Assembly (NCBI GenBank): GCA_965240325.2
Contig: OZ251224.1
Location: forward strand, 3,348,001 to 3,412,000
Reading direction: 5' to 3'
Length of the DNA: 64,000 nt
Origin: Rebecca billardiae RCC1528
Taxonomy: Eukaryota; Haptophyta
Shown: positions 60,286 to 64,000 of the stretch, in pieces
How the letters are laid out: every line of letters starts with the position of its first letter
Numbering within the stretch: position 1 is the stretch's first letter
Notes under the pieces: generated by a model
Seen by the model: the letters and a program-made list of their open reading frames with translations, nothing else
Database searches by the model: none
Told to the model about the DNA's origin: nothing
Program-made: the position numbers and the translations under genes

Positions 60286-61590
60286 TCAGCTCCAGTTCTC
60301 GAGGTAGATGTCGTTGTCGCAGCCCATCTTGGCCTTCTCGGCGAAGGGCCACATGTGCAACCAGTAGATGAGCCCCACCTTGGTGCCCTTGGTCGGCGCG
60401 ACCGCCTCGTGCATGTTGCGCTCCTCGACAGCGTACGGATCGGCATCCTGCGTGTTGGCCCAGAGCAGCAAGCGGCCCTTCTTCGGGCTGATGGTCAGGT
60501 CGAGCTGCGGGAAGCGCGTCTCGCCGCCCTCCTCCGGCTCCGACAGGTAGATGTACGCCGTGAAGACGCGCGGGCCCCACGGCGACGCGCGAGGCGAGTT
60601 CTGGTCGTGGTGCGGCCGGTAGAGCTGTCCCCGCTCGTACCGGAGGATCTGCATCGGCTCGCCGTGGCTGGCGGGCACGCCGGTGAGCGAGGCGAGGCGC
60701 TCCTGCACGGCGAGCACGGTCTTATCGCGCCGGCACTCCTTGCGGCACCAGATGGACGACGACGTGCGCACGGGCAGCTCGCCTTCGCCCGCCTTTGAGC
60801 GCTCCCACTCGGGGTTGGCTTTCCAGGCGGCTGCGAGCAGCGCCTCCGCCTCGGCGTCGCTCACAAAGTCGTCAAAGGCGAGCACGAACGGGTCGGAGGA
60901 GAGCGCGCGGCCCCTGAAGCCGCGCGCGCGGAGCGCCCGTCCGAACAGCTTGCCGATGTCCCCGGGCTTCGGCGTGACCGGCTTCGCGCTCGGGTCGCGC
61001 GCGCACTTGGCGTCCGACTTGGCCGAGCATGCGCGGCAGGAGAAGGGGCACTCGCGCACGACCCACGGGTCGGCGAAGCAGCCGTCGTCGCGGGCGCGCA
61101 CGGCGCACTCCGCGCCTTTGTCGTGGCACGTGTCCGAGCTGCACACGCTGCACGACACGCGGCACTGCGCGCGCATGAACTCGGAGTTGCGCTCGCACTC
61201 GCCGCACTGCGCCCAACGGCTGCACATCGGGCTGAGGTCGCGGCAGCCCGTCGCCCACTCGACGACGCGCGGCGCGCCCGCGGGCAGGGTGCACTCGCCG
61301 CAGGAGACGCGGCAGAGACGGCGCATGTACGATGGGTTCTGGTCGCACTCGCCCTCCTTGGCCCAGCGCACGCACTCGACCTTCTCGTCCGCACACTCGG
61401 TGTCGTCGTAGTTTTCCGGCTGCGGCGCCGGCGCCTGCAGGTCGATGACCGGGTTGACCGGGTGGACCGGCGGCCGAAGGGGCGTGAACGTTACGCGCAT
61501 GGTGGCGCTATCGTCTTGTTGCTGCCCGATCACTGTCGCTAGCGGCAGCGCGAGGAGCAGGAGCAGGAGGTGTGTTAGGAGGAGCCTCAT
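60286..61590 (-). CDS. Prolyl 4-hydroxylase alpha-subunit-like dioxygenase with three ShK-like domains, 434 aa
   Basis: The ATG at 61590 gives a strong signal peptide (MRLLLTHLLLLLLALPLATV). Three cysteine-rich modules of 35-40 residues follow (ECVRWAKEGECDQNP..., MCSRWAQCGECERNS..., and ECAVRARDDGCFADP...), each with the six-cysteine ShKT pattern. The catalytic domain spans about residues 230-434: His327 and Asp329 (PHHDQN), His394 (NMHEAV) and Lys404 (KGTKVGLIYW) form the Fe(II)/2-oxoglutarate site. Such enzymes hydroxylate prolines of secreted proteins in the ER. A proline-rich candidate substrate is encoded at 35522-37429 (inference). Confidence 0.9.
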   Translation of the reverse strand: MRLLLTHLLLLLLALPLATVIGQQQDDSATMRVTFTPLRPPVHPVNPVIDLQAPAPQPENYDDTECADEKVECVRWAKEGECDQNPSYMRRLCRVSCGECTLPAGAPRVVEWATGCRDLSPMCSRWAQCGECERNSEFMRAQCRVSCSVCSSDTCHDKGAECAVRARDDGCFADPWVVRECPFSCRACSAKSDAKCARDPSAKPVTPKPGDIGKLFGRALRARGFRGRALSSDPFVLAFDDFVSDAEAEALLAAAWKANPEWERSKAGEGELPVRTSSSIWCRKECRRDKTVLAVQERLASLTGVPASHGEPMQILRYERGQLYRPHHDQNSPRASPWGPRVFTAYIYLSEPEEGGETRFPQLDLTISPKKGRLLLWANTQDADPYAVEERNMHEAVAPTKGTKVGLIYWLHMWPFAEKAKMGCDNDIYLENWS

Positions 61591-61869
61591 GGCCGGTCGC
61601 TTTTCGCGGGGTTGCGCGTGGGTACGGCCCGATTCGCTGCAAATAGGGCCAGTCCGTGAACTTTCCCGGGTCCAATGTGCCCTGTCGGCCAATCCGAGTT
61701 TGCGCTACACTACTACGACGCATCGACATATGATTGATTGATTGTATTCATGTTTCGATCGATTTTCCGCATTTCTTTTGCTTTTCGCCTTTTCCTGCGT
61801 ATGGGGGTAAATGTTTTCCACGGTCATCGGATTCAAAAATCAGTCCGGCCGCGACGGTTGTGAAGCAGG
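61591..61869. promoter_or_regulatory. Divergent region, prolyl hydroxylase / SPRK-repeat gene
   Basis: The 279 bp between outward-facing starts include an AT-rich centre (61720-61800). Confidence 0.4.
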
Positions 61870-64000
61870 ATGGGGAAGGGGGCGAAAACGCCCCGGGGGA
61901 AGGGGAAGGGCGGTGGTGGGAAGGCGGGGAAGAAGAAGGGGAAGAAGAAGGGGAAGAAGAGCGGCAAGAAGGCCAGCAAGGCGCGCGCCGCTGCTCTCGC
62001 CGCGGCGGTCGCGGCGTCGGAGCTGACGGGCCTCGAGATCCTCGGCGCCGACGGCGAGATTGAGCGTCTCGCGCCGCGCTTCCAGCCGGGCTGGTTCTAC
62101 TACTACAACACGATCCCGTTCGAGATGGACCTGGACACGGTGATCGTACGTGCTACGGCGCGCGACGCGCAGAGCGTCGTCCACGCGGAGGTGTGGCAGC
62201 TCCCCGCGGACGCTTCGGCGGTGGTCGCCAAGGGCGCCAAGTCGGGGGTCGCACGCATGGGCGGCAAGCAGCCGAAGCGCTCCGTGTCGCCGCGCAAGCA
62301 GGCACGCCCGGGATCGCCGCGCAAGCAGGGGCGCGCCGCCTCGCCGCGCAAGCAGGCCGCGCCCGGCTCGCCGCGCAAGCAGCGGGGCCGCTCGCCTTCG
62401 CCGCGCAAGCAGGGGCGCGCCGCCTCGCCGCGCAAGCAGGCCGCGCCCGGCTCGCCGCGCAAGCAGCGGGGCCGCTCGCCTTCGCCGCGCAAGCAGGGGC
62501 GCCCCGGCTCGCCGCGCAAGCAGGCCGCGCCCGGCTCGCCGCGCAAGCAGCGAGGCCGATCGCCTTCGCCGCGCAAGCCGGGGCGCCCCGGCTCGCCGCG
62601 CAAGCAGGCCGCGCCCGGCTCGCCGCGCAAGCAGCGAGGCCGATCGCCTTCGCCGCGCAAGCCGGGCCGCCCCGGCTCGCCGCGCAAGGGCGGCAAGTCG
62701 TCCAAGGGCGGCGGCAAGAAGGGCCGCCGCTCGCGCCGAGCGCAGCGGCAGCCCGACGTCGTGCCCGAGCACCTGCTGCCCTTCGTCGGGCGGCTGCACC
62801 TGCCGCCCGGCGTGGCAGACGCCGACGCGGCGGGGTCGCCCGCGGCCGCCCCGACGCTCGAGCCGCCTGTGCCGGCGCCCGCCGCCGCCGAGCCCGAGCG
62901 CGCGCCCGCGGCCGCGGCGTGGGCGCCGGCCGACGCGCCGGGCGCGGACGCAGGCGAGGGCGCGGGCGCGGGCGCGCCGCGCGAGCTCTCGATCCGCAGC
63001 TCGCTCGCGCTGCCGTCGCTGGGGCTTGGCGCGGAGGCGCTCCCGCCCGCGGCGCTGAGCGCGGTGCGCGCGGACGCGTCGCGGCTGTACGACACGTTTC
63101 GTCCGCTCGGCGCCGACCCGAGCGCGCGCATCGACTATGACGAATTCTCGCGCCTGCTGAGCGGTCTGCGGCTCGGGCTGACGCGGCCGGACGTGGACAC
63201 GCTCTTCGACCTCGCGGACGCGCAGCAGCGCGGCGAGCTGTCGTACGCGGAGCTGCGCGCGCTGCTCGAGCGGCTCAAGCCGAACTGCATTGAGAGGCAG
63301 CTCGCTGTCGGCGCGCCGCCCGAGGCGCGGCGTGCAGCGGCGACGCGCTCACGCTCCGCTTCGCCGCCGCCCGCGCCGCGCCAGGCGTGGGGCGAGGAGG
63401 GCGCGCGGCCGAAGCCGATCACGCTGGATGACGAGGCGATCGCCGGCGCCGTGCACTACCCGCCCGCGGCGGACGCGGCGGACGCGGCGGACGAGGAGCG
63501 GCCGCACCAATCCGTCCTCGTGCGCGTGAGCGTGCGTTCGGCCGACGGCAGCGCCGCGTGCCACTACCTCGTCGAGCTGCTCTGCGAGCAGCCGGCGCCG
63601 ACGCCGAGCGCGCCGCCGGAGGTGGAGCCTCTGCTCGACTCGCTCTTCGACGCGTATGCGCGCGCGCCCCCCGGCGCGCCGCCGGGCGCGCCGCCGGCGG
63701 TGGGGCTGGAGGCCTTCGTCTCGTGCGCGCGCTCCGCGCGGCTCGCGCCCGACGGCGCGGCCGCGCGCGCGGCGTTCCTCGGCGCGACGCGGCACAAGGA
63801 GGGGGCGGCGCTCACGCGCGCCCGCTTCTGGACGTGCCTGTACGACACGGCGGCGCGCGCGACCGCGGGCGTCGGCGGCGGGCCCGGCGCGGCGGCGGCG
63901 GCGCTCGACGCGGAGAGCGTGCTCCGCACGGTGCGGCTGCTGATGGGCCCGCTGCGTTGGAACCTCGACGCGTGCCGCACCGTCGCGCTCAACCGCGGGA
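61870..64000 (+). CDS. Lys-rich / SPRK-repeat protein with EF-hand-like segments (3' end outside window)
   Basis: ATG 61870 opens a frame that stays open to the window edge (710 codons). The N-terminus is extremely lysine-rich (GKKKGKKKGKKSGKK). A short folded-looking segment follows (RFQPGWFYYYNTIPFEMDLD). Residues about 135-275 hold some fifteen SPRK(Q/P) motifs, including four 28-residue repeats. An Ala/Pro-rich linker leads to a pair of EF-hand-like helices (about 405-468: LYDTFRPLGADPSARIDYDE, then LFDLADAQQRGELSYAEL) that lack the usual acidic calcium ligands at several positions. More helical sequence follows. SPRK/SPKK motifs bind AT-rich DNA in histone H1-type tails and are CDK sites, but the role here is unknown. 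An intron beyond the seen part cannot be excluded. Confidence 0.7.
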   Translation, partial: MGKGAKTPRGKGKGGGGKAGKKKGKKKGKKSGKKASKARAAALAAAVAASELTGLEILGADGEIERLAPRFQPGWFYYYNTIPFEMDLDTVIVRATARDAQSVVHAEVWQLPADASAVVAKGAKSGVARMGGKQPKRSVSPRKQARPGSPRKQGRAASPRKQAAPGSPRKQRGRSPSPRKQGRAASPRKQAAPGSPRKQRGRSPSPRKQGRPGSPRKQAAPGSPRKQRGRSPSPRKPGRPGSPRKQAAPGSPRKQRGRSPSPRKPGRPGSPRKGGKSSKGGGKKGRRSRRAQRQPDVVPEHLLPFVGRLHLPPGVADADAAGSPAAAPTLEPPVPAPAAAEPERAPAAAAWAPADAPGADAGEGAGAGAPRELSIRSSLALPSLGLGAEALPPAALSAVRADASRLYDTFRPLGADPSARIDYDEFSRLLSGLRLGLTRPDVDTLFDLADAQQRGELSYAELRALLERLKPNCIERQLAVGAPPEARRAAATRSRSASPPPAPRQAWGEEGARPKPITLDDEAIAGAVHYPPAADAADAADEERPHQSVLVRVSVRSADGSAACHYLVELLCEQPAPTPSAPPEVEPLLDSLFDAYARAPPGAPPGAPPAVGLEAFVSCARSARLAPDGAAARAAFLGATRHKEGAALTRARFWTCLYDTAARATAGVGGGPGAAAAALDAESVLRTVRLLMGPLRWNLDACRTVALNRG
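62329..62664 (+). repeat. Coding minisatellite, four 84-bp units
   Basis: Each unit encodes GR(A/P)(A/G)SPRKQAAPGSPRKQ followed by RGRSPSPRK(Q/P). Units begin at 62329, 62413, 62497 and 62581. Units 1-2 and 3-4 pair by shared variants. Confidence 0.9.

Noticed and set aside
62103-63131. Minus-strand frame with striking RPCLRGE repeats
   Set aside because: It is the antisense reading of the SPRK minisatellite; the plus-strand frame is open for 710 codons and has more protein-like flanks.

Overview
This window looks like nuclear DNA of a GC-rich unicellular alga. The genes are eukaryotic: spliceosomal introns, a SUMO protease, a PARP, a mitochondrial m-AAA protease, BTB-kelch and HMG-box proteins. 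Several products begin with a signal peptide followed by a transit-like stretch, as expected for a complex (secondary, red-type) plastid; the plastid fibrillin carries the clearest example. Coding DNA is very GC-rich, introns are short (about 95-155 nt, GT-AG, usually GTGCG donors and CGCAG acceptors), and intergenic DNA holds long AT, GA, CA and TATAGA microsatellites. A haptophyte or pelagophyte would fit best, but the sequence alone does not settle this.

Layout. 1-680: 3' end of a membrane-protein gene. 1.9-6.9 kb: an Ulp/SENP SUMO protease divergent from a plastid fibrillin. 7.6-14 kb: a membrane protein with a DUF202-like segment, a coiled-coil protein, and a four-exon secreted serine protease with a WSC-like domain. 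15.1-24.1 kb: three almost identical BTB-BACK-kelch genes in a 3,290-bp tandem array. Each of the first two repeat units also holds the truncated 5' end of the neighbouring HMG-box gene and a roughly 0.67-kb element packed with TGTACC/GGTACA motifs. 24.2-25.9 kb: the intact HMG-box gene. 26.6-31.9 kb: a POR-like dehydrogenase, a sulfotransferase and a PARP. 35.5-44.5 kb: a proline-rich membrane protein, a second sulfotransferase, a CAMK-type kinase and a mitochondrial AFG3/FtsH protease. 44.5-54.3 kb: mostly repeats, low-GC islands and a few weak genes. 54.4-64 kb: a 2OG-Fe(II) oxygenase, a small plastid-type membrane protein, a disordered membrane protein, a prolyl 4-hydroxylase with ShK-like domains, and a large gene with SPRK repeats and EF-hand-like segments that runs off the window.

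Many neighbours are head-to-head with 100-400 bp between starts, which suggests shared promoters. The genes do not form one pathway. The most unusual content is the tandem kelch array with its GTAC-rich element, and a set of short non-coding sequences that recur across the window: a 0.25-kb repeat with a G/C hairpin, a roughly 40-bp box present four times, a roughly 0.25-0.35-kb repeat, and 0.2-kb direct repeats flanking a disordered reading frame.

Exon borders and starts were read by eye from splice consensus and frame continuity. Composition statements are by eye, not computed.
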